Assembly: GCA_900546745.1 (NCBI GenBank)
Contig: URDT01000001.1
Coordinates: forward strand, 22,122-86,121
Direction of reading: 5' to 3'
DNA: 64,000 bases
DNA from: an uncultured Mycoplasmatota bacterium
GTDB lineage: Bacteria; Bacillota_I; Bacilli_A; RF39; UBA660
The position numbers and the translations under genes were made by a program. Each line of letters starts with the position of its first letter. Positions within the stretch are counted from its first letter, which is position 1. Under the pieces are notes generated by a model. That model did not search any database, was not told where the DNA came from, and was given only the letters and a program-made list of their open reading frames with translations. Of this stretch, positions 27,582 to 36,400 are shown one piece after another.

Positions 27582-27959
27582 TTATCGTAGGGTACAGATA
27601 AAGGATATCTTACAAGTGATAAAGTGGTGCTAATAGCACAAAAAAAGAATAGGTTCAGTCCTGAGAAAATTGAAACCTATCCTAATAAACAAGTGAGAAA
27701 CTATTTTCTCGCAACATTTATCTTAACATGTGATAAATCGCTTATTTTGATATTAATGTCATTTGAAAATAGTAACTCTAAAATCTTGATGAGTATTTTT
27801 ACTCACCTCACATTCTATTCCCTTCATATAAGAATAGAGTGCTATTACACCACTTATCACAAATGTATAAGAATGCATGTGTGTTAAGTAGTACTTTAAT
27901 TGTACTATAAAACACCTTAAAAAGTCAATATTTCATTGACAATTAGGTGTTTTCTTATA
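27582..27959 (+). ncRNA. Candidate structured phage RNA or leader behind the repressor
   Basis: No convincing gene lies between the repressor operator and 27991. A 22-bp stem (27615-27638 with 27838-27859, two single-base bulges) encloses 199 bases holding further hairpins: 27648-27679, 27692-27711 (8 bp, CTAT loop), 27715-27737 (7 bp), 27789-27804 (6 bp, TTTT loop) and 27814-27836. A second domain is closed by GTATAAGAA (27864-27872) with TTCTTATAC (27951-27959) and contains the hairpin TAGTAC/GTACTA and the long AAACACCT...AGGTGTTT hairpin with inner GTCAAT/ATTGAC. The latter ends in TTTTCTTAT and could be an intrinsic terminator or attenuator. Function unknown. Confidence 0.6.
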
Positions 27960-27990
27960 CCAAAAAAAATAAAGAGAAAGGAGTGCAAGA

Positions 27991-28245
27991 GTGGGCAAAA
28001 GAGATACGATTGATAAGATGTTTTATAAAAATTTAGGTGAAATACTTTTAAAAGAGCGAAGAAAACATGGATATTCATTAAGATATGTTGCTGAACTCAC
28101 CGGAATATCAAGAACAACAATAGATAAATATGAACTAGGCCTTGCAAGAATTGATATGACTCGATGGAACAAACTTTGTAAAGCTTTACAATTACCAGAA
28201 AATATTCATCTGAAAATAGCCTTTGGAATGAGAGATTATGAATGA
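27991..28245 (+). CDS. Phage XRE-family regulator (Cro/antirepressor position)
   Basis: An 84-residue helix-turn-helix protein (LKERRKHGYSLRYVAEL, TGISRTTIDKYELGLARI, NKLCKALQL). GTG start behind AAAGGAG. It is the first gene of the rightward operon, opposite to the repressor, which is the usual place of Cro-like regulators. Stop TGA overlaps the next ATG. Confidence 0.75.
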   Translation: MGKRDTIDKMFYKNLGEILLKERRKHGYSLRYVAELTGISRTTIDKYELGLARIDMTRWNKLCKALQLPENIHLKIAFGMRDYE

Positions 28246-28511
28246 TAGAAACAGAAGATTTATCAAGTTATATTCCAGGATATGAAGAATATTTAGAATC
28301 AATTGAAAGAAGCAATCAATCTAAAGAAATTTACGATTATTCTGATGAATGCTATGAAGAAATGATGATAAGAAAGGAGATTGAAAAAATGGAAAGAAAA
28401 ATTATTGATTTAAAGACTACAAATATGACTTTTGACGAAATTATGAATTTAAAAAATTATGTTTGGAAGAGTGATAAATTGGTGCCTATTGAAATGATTG
28501 AGGATAAGTAA
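28242..28511 (+). CDS. Hypothetical phage protein
   Basis: An 89-residue, Glu- and Lys-rich, largely helical protein (YEEYLESIERSNQSKEIYDY). Translationally coupled to the regulator upstream through ATGA. No domain recognised. Confidence 0.6.
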   Translation: MIETEDLSSYIPGYEEYLESIERSNQSKEIYDYSDECYEEMMIRKEIEKMERKIIDLKTTNMTFDEIMNLKNYVWKSDKLVPIEMIEDK

Positions 28512-28512
28512 T

Positions 28513-29334
28513 ATGGAAAGTTTACAACTAATAGATATTGCTGATGATTTATTAATTTTAAATAGAAATACGATAGAAAACTTGTTCAAATTAGAAAACT
28601 GTGTAGATTGTGTTGTATTATATTTATTTTATTATAAATTAGCAAAATGGCAAAAAACTGATACAGTGAAAGCCAATGATAGCTATGTTCAAAAAAGCTT
28701 GAAATGGGGAAGAAATAAAATATTAAGCACAAAACAAGCACTAAAAAATAGTGGACTTATTGAAATAGTACAACGCAGAAATGCTGGAAAAATAGATGGT
28801 TGGTTTATAAAAATTCATTATATCGTTTCAAAAAAAGATCAAGAAAAAATTATTGTTGAACAAGAAGTCTCCAAACAAGAAGTATCGAAATCTACTTGTG
28901 GTTTTGAAGAAACAAATGCTTTAAGAAATAATATTAATTGCTTAAAGAAAGAAATAGAATTGCTTAAAGAAGAAAATAATAAACTTAAAAGTTTATTAAA
29001 AGAAAGTGAAAATTCATCTAATATAGAGGCCTACAAGGAAATTGTTGGATATATGAATGCAGTAAATGAACATCATAGATTTAATGTTAAAATTCCATTT
29101 TCTTATAAGTATCAATCTAAAGCAACTCAAAAATTAATTAATGCTAGATTGAGAGAAGGATATGATATTGAAGAATTTAAGGATGTTATTTGGTGGGGAT
29201 ATAAAAAATTTGTAGAAAATGAATTTACAACTCAAAATGGTGAATCAAGTTATAAATATTTTAGACCATCAACATTATTTTCATCAGAACACTTTGAGGC
29301 TTATTTGAATGAATATAGAGCAAATACACAATAA
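28513..29334 (+). CDS. Phage replication initiation protein (DnaD/DnaB-like)
   Basis: About 273 residues. An N-terminal winged helix (DSYVQKSLKWGRNKILSTKQ, ALKNSGLIEIVQRRN), a coiled-coil linker (LKKEIELLKEENNKLKSL) and a conserved C-terminal module ending YFRPSTLFSSEHFEAYLNEY, the signature of phage initiators that bind the origin and recruit helicase. ATG 28513 with GAGGAT upstream is preferred to the TTG five codons earlier. The next gene is a DnaB-like helicase, which supports the role. Confidence 0.75.
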   Translation: MESLQLIDIADDLLILNRNTIENLFKLENCVDCVVLYLFYYKLAKWQKTDTVKANDSYVQKSLKWGRNKILSTKQALKNSGLIEIVQRRNAGKIDGWFIKIHYIVSKKDQEKIIVEQEVSKQEVSKSTCGFEETNALRNNINCLKKEIELLKEENNKLKSLLKESENSSNIEAYKEIVGYMNAVNEHHRFNVKIPFSYKYQSKATQKLINARLREGYDIEEFKDVIWWGYKKFVENEFTTQNGESSYKYFRPSTLFSSEHFEAYLNEYRANTQ

Positions 29335-30628
29335 TGTTGAATATCAAATATTTGCATGTATTATAATCAATTCTAGCTTATTAGATGAAATTAATTTAAA
29401 GGAAAAATATTTTGAAAACAAAAAAATACTTATTTGGCTTAAAAATTTATATAAGCAGTATGGATATCTAGACTTAGAGTTAATTACAAATTCTACAAGC
29501 AACTTTGAAAAAGCAACTGAATTTCTTAGTCAATGTATGAGTTATGAAATTAGTCCTAGAAATATATCTGGTTATTATAAAAAATTAAAATCAGATTATT
29601 ATAAACAGAAAATAAAGATATGTTTTGAAAAAATGATTCAAGATACAATTGATTACAAAACATTTTGTGATGAAATGTCAATTATTAGTGTTGATGATAG
29701 CGATAATTCAAATTTGCTAACTACTAATGATATCAAAATAGATGTAAAAGTAGAAAGAGAATATACAAATATTTCTGAATTGGATTATCTTCTTAAAGGA
29801 ATCGAATATGGAAAATTAAGTTTATGGAGTGGTATTACTAATCATGGTAAAACAACACTAATGATTCAATTTGCTAAAGAATGTTTAAAACAACAAAAGA
29901 AAATATTTTATTTTAGTGGTGAACAATCCTCTAGCGAATTTAAAAATTATTTATATGTAGGTATGTGTACAAAAATTCAACTTGAATTTATTACTGATAG
30001 TCATAATTCAAAAATATATGATGTCAAACCAAAAGACGAAGTTATAGATTATTTTGATAATATTTATAAAAATAAGTTATTCTTATATGATAATGAAACC
30101 ACAAATAATACTATTACAAATATGATTAAGACTATGGAATATGCTTTTAAGCAAGGTGTAAGAATATTCTTTATAGATAATTTTATGCAGTTAGATAATA
30201 GTGAAAAATTAGAAGAGCAAACAAAAATTGTTGAAATGTTTAAAAGATTTGCGAGAGATAAAAATGTAATTATTAATCTTGTCGCTCATCCAAGAAAGAC
30301 ACAATTTATGAAATGTAGATTAACAATATTTGATATAGCAGGAACTCAAAATATTGCTAATAAAAGTGCTAATATTTGTTCCATAATTAGAACCGATATA
30401 TTGCCTATTTCAGAACGAGATGAAATTGAACGAGCATTATTTAATTCAGGATATAACATTGAAAAATGTGATGGTATTGTTGAGGTTATAAAGACTAAAG
30501 GAAATAGTTGTAGAATGGTTGGTTTAATTTATGATGTAGATACAAAGACATATAAGGAAGCACCAAAATTGACTGAACAAGAAAAAATATACTTAGAAAA
30601 TAAGTTTAGTAAGAAAGGTGGAAGATGA
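29309..30628 (+). CDS. Phage replicative DNA helicase (DnaB family)
   Basis: A 439-residue RecA-fold hexameric helicase. An N-terminal helical domain precedes SLWSGITNHGKTTLMIQF (Walker A), YFSGEQSSSEFKNYL, and IFFIDNFMQL (Walker B); VAHPRK and AGTQNIANKSANICSIIR match DnaB motifs. It should unwind phage DNA and is loaded by the initiator gene just upstream, which it overlaps by 26 bases. Stop is TGA. Confidence 0.85.
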   Translation: MNIEQIHNNVEYQIFACIIINSSLLDEINLKEKYFENKKILIWLKNLYKQYGYLDLELITNSTSNFEKATEFLSQCMSYEISPRNISGYYKKLKSDYYKQKIKICFEKMIQDTIDYKTFCDEMSIISVDDSDNSNLLTTNDIKIDVKVEREYTNISELDYLLKGIEYGKLSLWSGITNHGKTTLMIQFAKECLKQQKKIFYFSGEQSSSEFKNYLYVGMCTKIQLEFITDSHNSKIYDVKPKDEVIDYFDNIYKNKLFLYDNETTNNTITNMIKTMEYAFKQGVRIFFIDNFMQLDNSEKLEEQTKIVEMFKRFARDKNVIINLVAHPRKTQFMKCRLTIFDIAGTQNIANKSANICSIIRTDILPISERDEIERALFNSGYNIEKCDGIVEVIKTKGNSCRMVGLIYDVDTKTYKEAPKLTEQEKIYLENKFSKKGGR

Positions 30629-30629
30629 A

Positions 30630-30965
30630 ATGATTGAATTGATAGACTTATCAAATTGGAAAAAACAAAAGGAAATCTTGACAGATCTTCACCGTGAATA
30701 TGGAATTAATATTTCTTCAAGAGAATGGCGAAATCAAATAGAAAAATGGAATGAAAAATTTGCTAATGGTGAAGTTGAATATTATATTACACATTCTAAT
30801 TCAAAAGGATTTAAAGCTACAACAGATTATAAAGAAGCAAGAATTGCTAGAAATGATTACTTAAAAAGAGCTTTTAATATGATGAGAAAAGCTCGTGCTT
30901 GTGATAAAGCATTTCAACAAAGAAGTAATTTTAAATTTGATTTTAATGAAGGAGTCATAAAATGA
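30630..30965 (+). CDS. Hypothetical phage protein
   Basis: About 111 residues, basic and helical: EWRNQIEKWNEKFANGEVEY, ITHSNSKGFKATTDYKEARI, a pattern found in small proteins of phage replication modules. ATG 30630 follows AAAGGTGG; a GTG four codons earlier lies on that site. It ends in ATGA with the next gene. Function unknown. Confidence 0.65.
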   Translation: MIELIDLSNWKKQKEILTDLHREYGINISSREWRNQIEKWNEKFANGEVEYYITHSNSKGFKATTDYKEARIARNDYLKRAFNMMRKARACDKAFQQRSNFKFDFNEGVIK

Positions 30966-31117
30966 ACAAATCAACAAAAATAACAGATAGTCAATTAAAA
31001 AAATTATTGAAAGATAATTCTGTAAGAAAAATAATCTATATGCATATAGAAGGTACTATATCGTTGAATTCTAAACAATTAGATTATTTATTGAATTTAG
31101 AACATGAAATACTTTAA
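30962..31117 (+). CDS. Hypothetical phage protein (51 residues)
   Basis: Short basic frame MNKSTKITDSQLKKLLKDNS... ending EHEIL, coupled by ATGA to the previous gene with GGAG upstream, and overlapping the next start. Coding is supported by the tight chain of overlaps. Confidence 0.55.
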   Translation: MNKSTKITDSQLKKLLKDNSVRKIIYMHIEGTISLNSKQLDYLLNLEHEIL

Positions 31118-31277
31118 TGAAAATATAGAATACAGTAAAGATTGGCTATTACAAGAAATAATTAAAACTGATTTTGAACAAAGGAAAACAAATCAAATTC
31201 AATATGTAAAAATGACTAAAATAGATTTATTAAGATTAGTACAAAAATTTATAAAACTGAATGAAAAAGGAGAGTGA
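31104..31277 (+). CDS. Hypothetical phage protein (57 residues)
   Basis: MKYFNENIEYSKDWLLQEII and 37 more residues, Lys/Gln-rich helical (MTKIDLLRLVQKFIKLNEK). It overlaps both neighbours. No recognised domain. Confidence 0.5.
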   Translation: MKYFNENIEYSKDWLLQEIIKTDFEQRKTNQIQYVKMTKIDLLRLVQKFIKLNEKGE

Positions 31278-31281
31278 AATA

Positions 31282-32049
31282 TTGGAAAAGAAAATAAGAT
31301 GTTTGAAACCAGAAGAAATTGAAATAAGAGTTCAACAAGTTACTGAAAAAGGGGCACAATTATTGCTTTATAAAGACAGTAGATGTGATAAAAGAATACT
31401 TGATGAAACATTTGGAATCTTCGGATGGAAAGATAGGTATGAAGAAATAAAAGGAAATTTATTTTGTACAATATCAATTTATGATGATGAAAAACAACAA
31501 TGGATTGATAAATGTGACTGTGGAACAGAGTCTTTTAGTGAAAAAGAAAAAGGTGAAGCAAGTGATGCATTTAAAAGAGCAGGATTTAATGTTGGTATAG
31601 GCAGAGAATTATATACAAGAATATTTTATTTCGCTAGTGTACCTACAAAGAAAAATGATAAAGGTAAATATGATTTAGCTAATAAATATGAAAAATTTAC
31701 AGTTGCTGAAATATCAACAAATGAAGAAACTGAAAAAATAGAAAAGATTAAAATTGCTGATAGCAAAGGCAATATTGTATTTAGTTATGGTTATCCTAAA
31801 ACATCAACAAAGACTGAAACAAAAAAATTGGACAAGCCAGTTGAAATGATTGATGCTAATCAAATAAAAGTAATTCATACTTTATTTACTAAAATTGAAA
31901 AATCAGAATCACAAGTATTTAAAAATTTCACAAATGATAAAGCAAAAGAAAATGTATACAATCAATATAAAGTAAAATCTTCAAAAGAATTAACAAAAGA
32001 AAATGCAAATAAAATGATTGATTTGTTAAAGAAAAAAGTTGGTGAATAG
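31282..32049 (+). CDS. Rad52/Sak-like single-strand annealing protein
   Basis: About 255 residues. GIFGWKDRYEEIKGNLFCTI, DKCDCGTESFSEKEKGEASD and AFKRAGFNVGIGRELY match phage Rad52/22-type recombinases that anneal complementary single strands during phage replication and recombination. The C-terminus (after residue 170) is Lys-rich and likely flexible. Start is taken as TTG 31282 because AAAGGAGA lies 8 bases ahead; ATG 31261 is on the wrong side of that site. SSB and a nuclease follow in the same operon. Confidence 0.8.
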   Translation: MEKKIRCLKPEEIEIRVQQVTEKGAQLLLYKDSRCDKRILDETFGIFGWKDRYEEIKGNLFCTISIYDDEKQQWIDKCDCGTESFSEKEKGEASDAFKRAGFNVGIGRELYTRIFYFASVPTKKNDKGKYDLANKYEKFTVAEISTNEETEKIEKIKIADSKGNIVFSYGYPKTSTKTETKKLDKPVEMIDANQIKVIHTLFTKIEKSESQVFKNFTNDKAKENVYNQYKVKSSKELTKENANKMIDLLKKKVGE

Positions 32050-32051
32050 TT

Positions 32052-32873
32052 ATGAAGGAGGAATATAGACCTAAAAAAACAAAAATCGAACTATATCATG
32101 ATCACTTTGAAAATGCTAAAACATATCAAATACCACATGCACAATTAATTATAGCAGATATTCCTTATAATCTAGGAAATAATGCATATGCAAGTAATCC
32201 ACAATGGTATGTTGATGGCGATAATAAAAATGGAGAAAGTAAACTTGCTGGAAAAAGTTTCTTTGATACAGATAACGATTTCAAAATAAATAATTTCTTT
32301 GATTTTTGCACTAGATATTTAAACAAAGAACCAAAATCGGGGGGGCAAAGGGGAAGAAGTTCCGATGCTCCAGCAATGATAGTATTTTGTGCATTTGAAC
32401 AAATACCGATGGTAATAGAACAAGGCAAAAAACATGGCTTAATGAAAAGTTATCCGTTAGTTTTTATTAAAAATTATTCGAGCCAAGTTTTAAAAGCAAA
32501 TATGAAAATTGTAGGAGCAACTGAGTATGCCGTAGTTCTTTATAGAGAAAAGTTACCAAAATTTAATAATATTGATGAATTCGGAATAAATCATATGATA
32601 TTTAATTGGTTTGAATGGAGAAAGGATGGCAAGGAAATACCGAAAATACATCCAACACAAAAGCCAGTAAATCTATTAAAACAACTTATTAAAATATTTA
32701 CTGATGAGGGTGATGTAGTAATAGACCCTGTGGCTGGTAGTGGTAGCACATTAAGGGCTTGTGCTGAATTAAATAGAAGTTGTTATGGCTTTGAAATAAA
32801 AAGAGATTTTGTTAAAAGAGCAAAGGAAGAAATGCTTTCAAATATTGAAAAACAACAAACATTATTTGATTGA
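32052..32873 (+). CDS. Phage DNA methyltransferase (beta-type N4/N6)
   Basis: A 273-residue amino-methyltransferase. The catalytic motif reads DIPYNLGN (normally DPPY or SPPY) near residue 37, followed at the C-terminus by HPTQKPVNLLKQLI and DPVAGSGSTLRAC (AdoMet binding), then ELNRSCYGFEI. The order catalytic-then-AdoMet is beta class. It probably protects phage DNA against host restriction. The first Pro of the tetrad is Ile, unusual but tolerated in some families. Ends with TGA, 15 bases before the next methyltransferase. Confidence 0.8.
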   Translation: MKEEYRPKKTKIELYHDHFENAKTYQIPHAQLIIADIPYNLGNNAYASNPQWYVDGDNKNGESKLAGKSFFDTDNDFKINNFFDFCTRYLNKEPKSGGQRGRSSDAPAMIVFCAFEQIPMVIEQGKKHGLMKSYPLVFIKNYSSQVLKANMKIVGATEYAVVLYREKLPKFNNIDEFGINHMIFNWFEWRKDGKEIPKIHPTQKPVNLLKQLIKIFTDEGDVVIDPVAGSGSTLRACAELNRSCYGFEIKRDFVKRAKEEMLSNIEKQQTLFD

Positions 32874-32888
32874 GGAGTTGATAAAGCA

Positions 32889-33536
32889 ATGGCATTAAAA
32901 GTATTAGTTGCATGTGAAGAAAGTCAAGCAGTTACTATTGAATTAAGAAAACTTGGTGTCGAGGCATATAGTTGTGATTTATTACCTTGCAGTGGTGGAC
33001 ATCCTGAATGGCATTTGCAACAAGATGCAATACCTTTATTAGAACAAGAATGGGATATGATTATAGCATTCCCACCATGTACTCATCTTGCTGTAAGCGG
33101 AGCAAGACATTTTGAACAAAAAAGAAAAGATGGAAGACAACAACAAGGTATAGATTTCTTTATGAAATTTGTTAATTGTAAATGTAAACATGTTTGTATT
33201 GAAAATCCAATCGGGATAATGAGTTCCATTTATAGAAAACCTAACCAAATTATCCAACCATATATGTTCGGCGATAAATTTACAAAATCAACTTGCTTGT
33301 GGTTAAAAGGTTTACCAAATTTAAAACCTACTAATATAGTAGAAAAAGGTGAATTTTATGAATGGATTGATAAAAATGGGAAATGTAAAAGGCAAGCAAA
33401 ATGGTTCTTCGATGCTTTGAAAAACGCAAAAACAAATGAAGAAAGAAGTATTATTAGAAGCAAAACATTTCCAGGAATTGCTAAAGCAATGGCAACTCAA
33501 TTTGTTCAATATTTAGAGGAGAAACTAGATGAGTAA
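32889..33536 (+). CDS. Phage DNA (cytosine-5)-methyltransferase-like protein
   Basis: A 215-residue protein: VLVACEESQAVTIELRKLG (AdoMet loop), AYSCDLLPCSGGHPEWH, AFPPCTHLAVSGARH (the PPC motif with catalytic Cys) and CIENPIGIM (ENP motif) are C5-methyltransferase hallmarks. It is shorter than classical enzymes and lacks an obvious target recognition domain; this small form is common in phages. AGGAG precedes the start. It overlaps the next gene by 8 bases. Confidence 0.8.
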   Translation: MALKVLVACEESQAVTIELRKLGVEAYSCDLLPCSGGHPEWHLQQDAIPLLEQEWDMIIAFPPCTHLAVSGARHFEQKRKDGRQQQGIDFFMKFVNCKCKHVCIENPIGIMSSIYRKPNQIIQPYMFGDKFTKSTCLWLKGLPNLKPTNIVEKGEFYEWIDKNGKCKRQAKWFFDALKNAKTNEERSIIRSKTFPGIAKAMATQFVQYLEEKLDE

Positions 33537-34437
33537 GATTACTAATAAATTAAATTTACCTAAACAACTTGTTGATTTAATAAGCAATGACTATCAACCA
33601 AAAGAACATCAATATTCTTGTACTACTATTTTAAAACCAACAAGACAAGTAATTCTTGAAAGAAGACACAATAACGAAATAGAACAAGATGTATCAGAAA
33701 TGGTATGGTGTATTTTTGGAATTTTAGCACATAGTGTTATTGAAAATTCACAAGAAGATGTAGGACAATTCAAAGAAGAAAAATTAAAAGTAGATTTAGG
33801 TAAATATTGTAAAGAACTTGAAGGTTATTACTTAAGTGGCCGTTCAGATATGATTGATTTACTAGATAAGTGTATAACAGACTGGAAAACGGCAAGTTGC
33901 TGGAAAGTAATTTATAAAGATTTTGAAGATTGGCGAAAGGAAATGTTGATATATGCTTGGGCAGTTAAAGACATGGGATTTGAAATAGATAAAGCACAAG
34001 CAATAGCATTCTTAAAAGACTACAATAAAACAAAAGCAAAAGTTGATAGCTCATATCCGCAATTACCTGTATGGGTAGAAAAATTTAAATTTTGTGATAA
34101 AGATTTTAAAGAAATAGAAGAATTTATAAAAAATAGATTCTTAGAATTAAAAAAATATGAAGATGTTCCGGATGAAGAACTTCCAATGTGTAGCATGGAA
34201 GAAAGATGGAACGATGGAAACAAATATATAGTTATTAAAAAAGGTAATAAGAGGGCAACTAAAATACATGAAACATTAGAAGAAGCACAAAAACATTTAG
34301 ATAATTTAGAAAAAGAGTATCCAAATGTATATGAAATACAAGAACGATTGGGTGAAGATAAAAAATGCCTTGAATATTGCTCGTGTTGCAAATTTTGCCC
34401 TTATTATCAAGAAAAATATATGAAGGGTGATGAATAA
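33529..34437 (+). CDS. Cas4/RecB-like PD-(D/E)xK exonuclease
   Basis: A 302-residue nuclease: FGILAHSVIENSQED, LSGRSDMIDLLDKCITDWKT gives the D...D-x-K active site, RKEMLIYAWAV resembles the QxxxY motif, and the C-terminal cluster CLEYCSCCKFCPYY resembles the iron-sulfur cysteines of Cas4/AddB-type nucleases. Together with the Rad52-like protein it probably supplies resected single strands for phage recombination. There is no CRISPR array or cas1 in the window. Confidence 0.78.
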   Translation: MSKITNKLNLPKQLVDLISNDYQPKEHQYSCTTILKPTRQVILERRHNNEIEQDVSEMVWCIFGILAHSVIENSQEDVGQFKEEKLKVDLGKYCKELEGYYLSGRSDMIDLLDKCITDWKTASCWKVIYKDFEDWRKEMLIYAWAVKDMGFEIDKAQAIAFLKDYNKTKAKVDSSYPQLPVWVEKFKFCDKDFKEIEEFIKNRFLELKKYEDVPDEELPMCSMEERWNDGNKYIVIKKGNKRATKIHETLEEAQKHLDNLEKEYPNVYEIQERLGEDKKCLEYCSCCKFCPYYQEKYMKGDE

Positions 34438-34685
34438 TGATTGAAACAGGTATCATATTAAAAAATAAATATTTAGTAAAGCAAATGCCAAAAACAAAAG
34501 CAATGGCTTGGGAAAAGATAAAGGCTGGAGATGTTATTGAAATTACATTAGAATTAACTTGGCGTAGAAGTGGTGATAACCATTGTTTAACCGCCTACTA
34601 TCCATTAATTAATGGAATAGGAACTGGAATACCAACGATAAATAAATTAATTGAAAAAGGTATGATTTTGGAGGAAATAAAATGA
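34437..34685 (+). CDS. Hypothetical phage protein
   Basis: An 82-residue protein (WEKIKAGDVIEITLELTWRR, SGDNHCLTAYYPL). Coupled to the nuclease gene (TAATG-type junction) and to the next gene by ATGA. The beta-rich pattern suggests a small SH3/OB-like fold, but nothing specific is recognised. Confidence 0.6.
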   Translation: MIETGIILKNKYLVKQMPKTKAMAWEKIKAGDVIEITLELTWRRSGDNHCLTAYYPLINGIGTGIPTINKLIEKGMILEEIK

Positions 34686-35038
34686 AAAGTAATAATGTAA
34701 CAATAAGCCTAGAAGAATATAAGGAATTATTATTAAATAAAGATAATCAATTAAGGGATAATGAAAAAATGTTATTCGATAAAATGATTGACTATATAAA
34801 AGAACATGTTAAATATGATAAAGACGGTTGGAATACTGTTAAAGGATTAGAATTTAAAAATTTTAAAGAAGATGAATTATTAAGAATGATTCAATACATT
34901 GATAGTTATTTGTTTTTAGATATATATAAATATGCAACAGATAAGTTATATAAAGAAGAACAAGATAGATTAAAAATGGAAAAAGCAAGAGCTATGAAAG
35001 ATTTAAAACAAGAATTAAAGAAAGATGAGGAAGAATAA
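34682..35038 (+). CDS. Hypothetical phage protein
   Basis: A 118-residue charged helical protein (ISLEEYKELLLNKDNQLRDN; YKEEQDRLKMEKARAMKDLK). GGAGG upstream. Function unknown. Confidence 0.6.
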   Translation: MKSNNVTISLEEYKELLLNKDNQLRDNEKMLFDKMIDYIKEHVKYDKDGWNTVKGLEFKNFKEDELLRMIQYIDSYLFLDIYKYATDKLYKEEQDRLKMEKARAMKDLKQELKKDEEE

Positions 35039-35040
35039 TT

Positions 35041-35553
35041 ATGAAATTAAAAGTTGGAGATAAAGTAAAATTAAAAAATAGAAGAGGTAAAGGATGGAAT
35101 AGTGGCGGTATGATGGATAAATATATTGGTAAGATTGTTACTGTATCTTATATAACTCTTGGGAATGGTTTTACAATTAAAGAAGACGACGGCAGAGGAT
35201 TTCCTCGATGGGTGTTTCGTCTAGAAGATATTGAATATGTAGTAAAACAAAAACATTTTAAATCATTGCCGAACAACTTTACAGGAACAATAGAAGTGGA
35301 AAATGGTTTTATTCAAGAAAAAGGAATACTTGATGAAACAGAAAAAAGATATTTAAAATCTATTATTAGACCATTTAAAAACAAAGTCAACCACATTTCT
35401 AAAGAAGATTGTTATGACGGAGATTGTTATATTTCTATTGAATTAGATGATGAAGAACATATTAGTTTGCCATATTTTAAAAAAGGAACTATGTATAACG
35501 GCATGGAAGAAAATAAAAAATACGCATTAAAGGAGTTGGGATTAGATGTTTAA
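35041..35553 (+). CDS. Hypothetical phage protein with SH3-like N-terminus
   Basis: 170 residues. The N-terminal 65 (KVGDKVKLKNRRGKGWNSGG, YIGKIVTVSYITLGNGFTIK, FPRWVFRLEDIE) form a typical small beta-barrel domain seen in phage recombination operons; a second, acidic domain follows. Its last codons overlap the ssb start. Function not assigned. Confidence 0.6.
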   Translation: MKLKVGDKVKLKNRRGKGWNSGGMMDKYIGKIVTVSYITLGNGFTIKEDDGRGFPRWVFRLEDIEYVVKQKHFKSLPNNFTGTIEVENGFIQEKGILDETEKRYLKSIIRPFKNKVNHISKEDCYDGDCYISIELDDEEHISLPYFKKGTMYNGMEENKKYALKELGLDV

Positions 35554-35944
35554 TAAAGTAACTTTAGTAGGAAGAATATCTACAGATTTAGAATTAAGAT
35601 ATACAGGTTCAAATAAAGCATATTGCAGATTTAATCTAGCAGTAAATAGAATGAATGAGGGTACAGATTTTATTCCAGTAACAGTTTGGGGAAAACCTGC
35701 TGAAAATCTTGTCAGCTATCAAAATAAGGGTAGTTTAATACTTGTTGATGGTTCAATTAGTATGAGTAATTATACTGATAAAGATGGAAATAATAGAACA
35801 TCATTTGAAGTAATGACAAACAATGTACAATTCTTAGGTAGTAAAAAGACTAATAATGATGAAATTACAACAGAACAAGTAGAAGAAGATCCTTTTGAAG
35901 ACTTTGGTGAGAGTGTTTCTATAGATGATAACTTTTTAGAATAA
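35546..35944 (+). CDS. ssb: Single-stranded DNA-binding protein
   Basis: A 132-residue OB-fold SSB: NKVTLVGRISTDLELRYTGS, YCRFNLAVNR, IPVTVWGKPAENLVSYQNKG and DKDGNNRTSFEVMTNNVQFL. The tail is acidic (EEDPFEDFGESVSIDDNFLE) but lacks the usual DDDIPF ending, so host partner binding may differ. It coats single strands during phage replication; a second, shorter SSB lies on the minus strand at 42.5 kb. Confidence 0.92.
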   Translation: MFNKVTLVGRISTDLELRYTGSNKAYCRFNLAVNRMNEGTDFIPVTVWGKPAENLVSYQNKGSLILVDGSISMSNYTDKDGNNRTSFEVMTNNVQFLGSKKTNNDEITTEQVEEDPFEDFGESVSIDDNFLE

Positions 35945-35950
35945 AATATT

Positions 35951-36400
35951 ATGCCAGAAGAATCTATAAATATAATAGAAAATATTATACAAGCAGTATC
36001 GATATTAAATAAAACTGATGAATATTTAGAAAGTCTAACAACTAGGCTTTCTGAATGTGACAGTTTAGTAAGTGATTATGAACATTTTATAGAAAATACA
36101 CCAATAGAAGAAGTCAATTTAGAAAAATTGTATCAAAATATGCAAAAGAATTTTATTAAAAGAAGAGATATTAAAAATAATATAGCAATTAATAATAATT
36201 ATAAAAATTTAACATCAAGATTAAATAATGCATCTAATAGAGAATTTTTAATTCAAAATTTAAAAAATGTACAATCTAAATTAGGAATGAAATATCATAA
36301 TAGAAAATTGACTCAAGATGAAATCGCAAAACTAAAGGAAGTAAAAATTGAGGAAAAGAAAAAAAGAGGAAGACCTAAAAAGGTGAAAGAAGGGGTATAA
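35951..36400 (+). CDS. Hypothetical phage protein with AT-hook-like tail
   Basis: 149 residues, helical, ending in KKKRGRPKKVKEGV, where RGRPKK is the AT-hook core that binds the minor groove of AT-rich DNA. ATG 35951 has only a weak ribosome binding site. It lies directly before the ArpU-like regulator. Function unknown. Confidence 0.6.
   Translation: MPEESINIIENIIQAVSILNKTDEYLESLTTRLSECDSLVSDYEHFIENTPIEEVNLEKLYQNMQKNFIKRRDIKNNIAINNNYKNLTSRLNNASNREFLIQNLKNVQSKLGMKYHNRKLTQDEIAKLKEVKIEEKKKRGRPKKVKEGV

Noticed and set aside
27624..27887. 87-codon frame behind the repressor as a gene
   Set aside because: No ribosome binding site, no recognisable composition, and the region is better explained by paired stems running through it.
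33529..34437. CRISPR-associated Cas4 as part of a CRISPR system
   Set aside because: No repeats, cas1 or cas2 in the window; the gene sits in a phage recombination operon.
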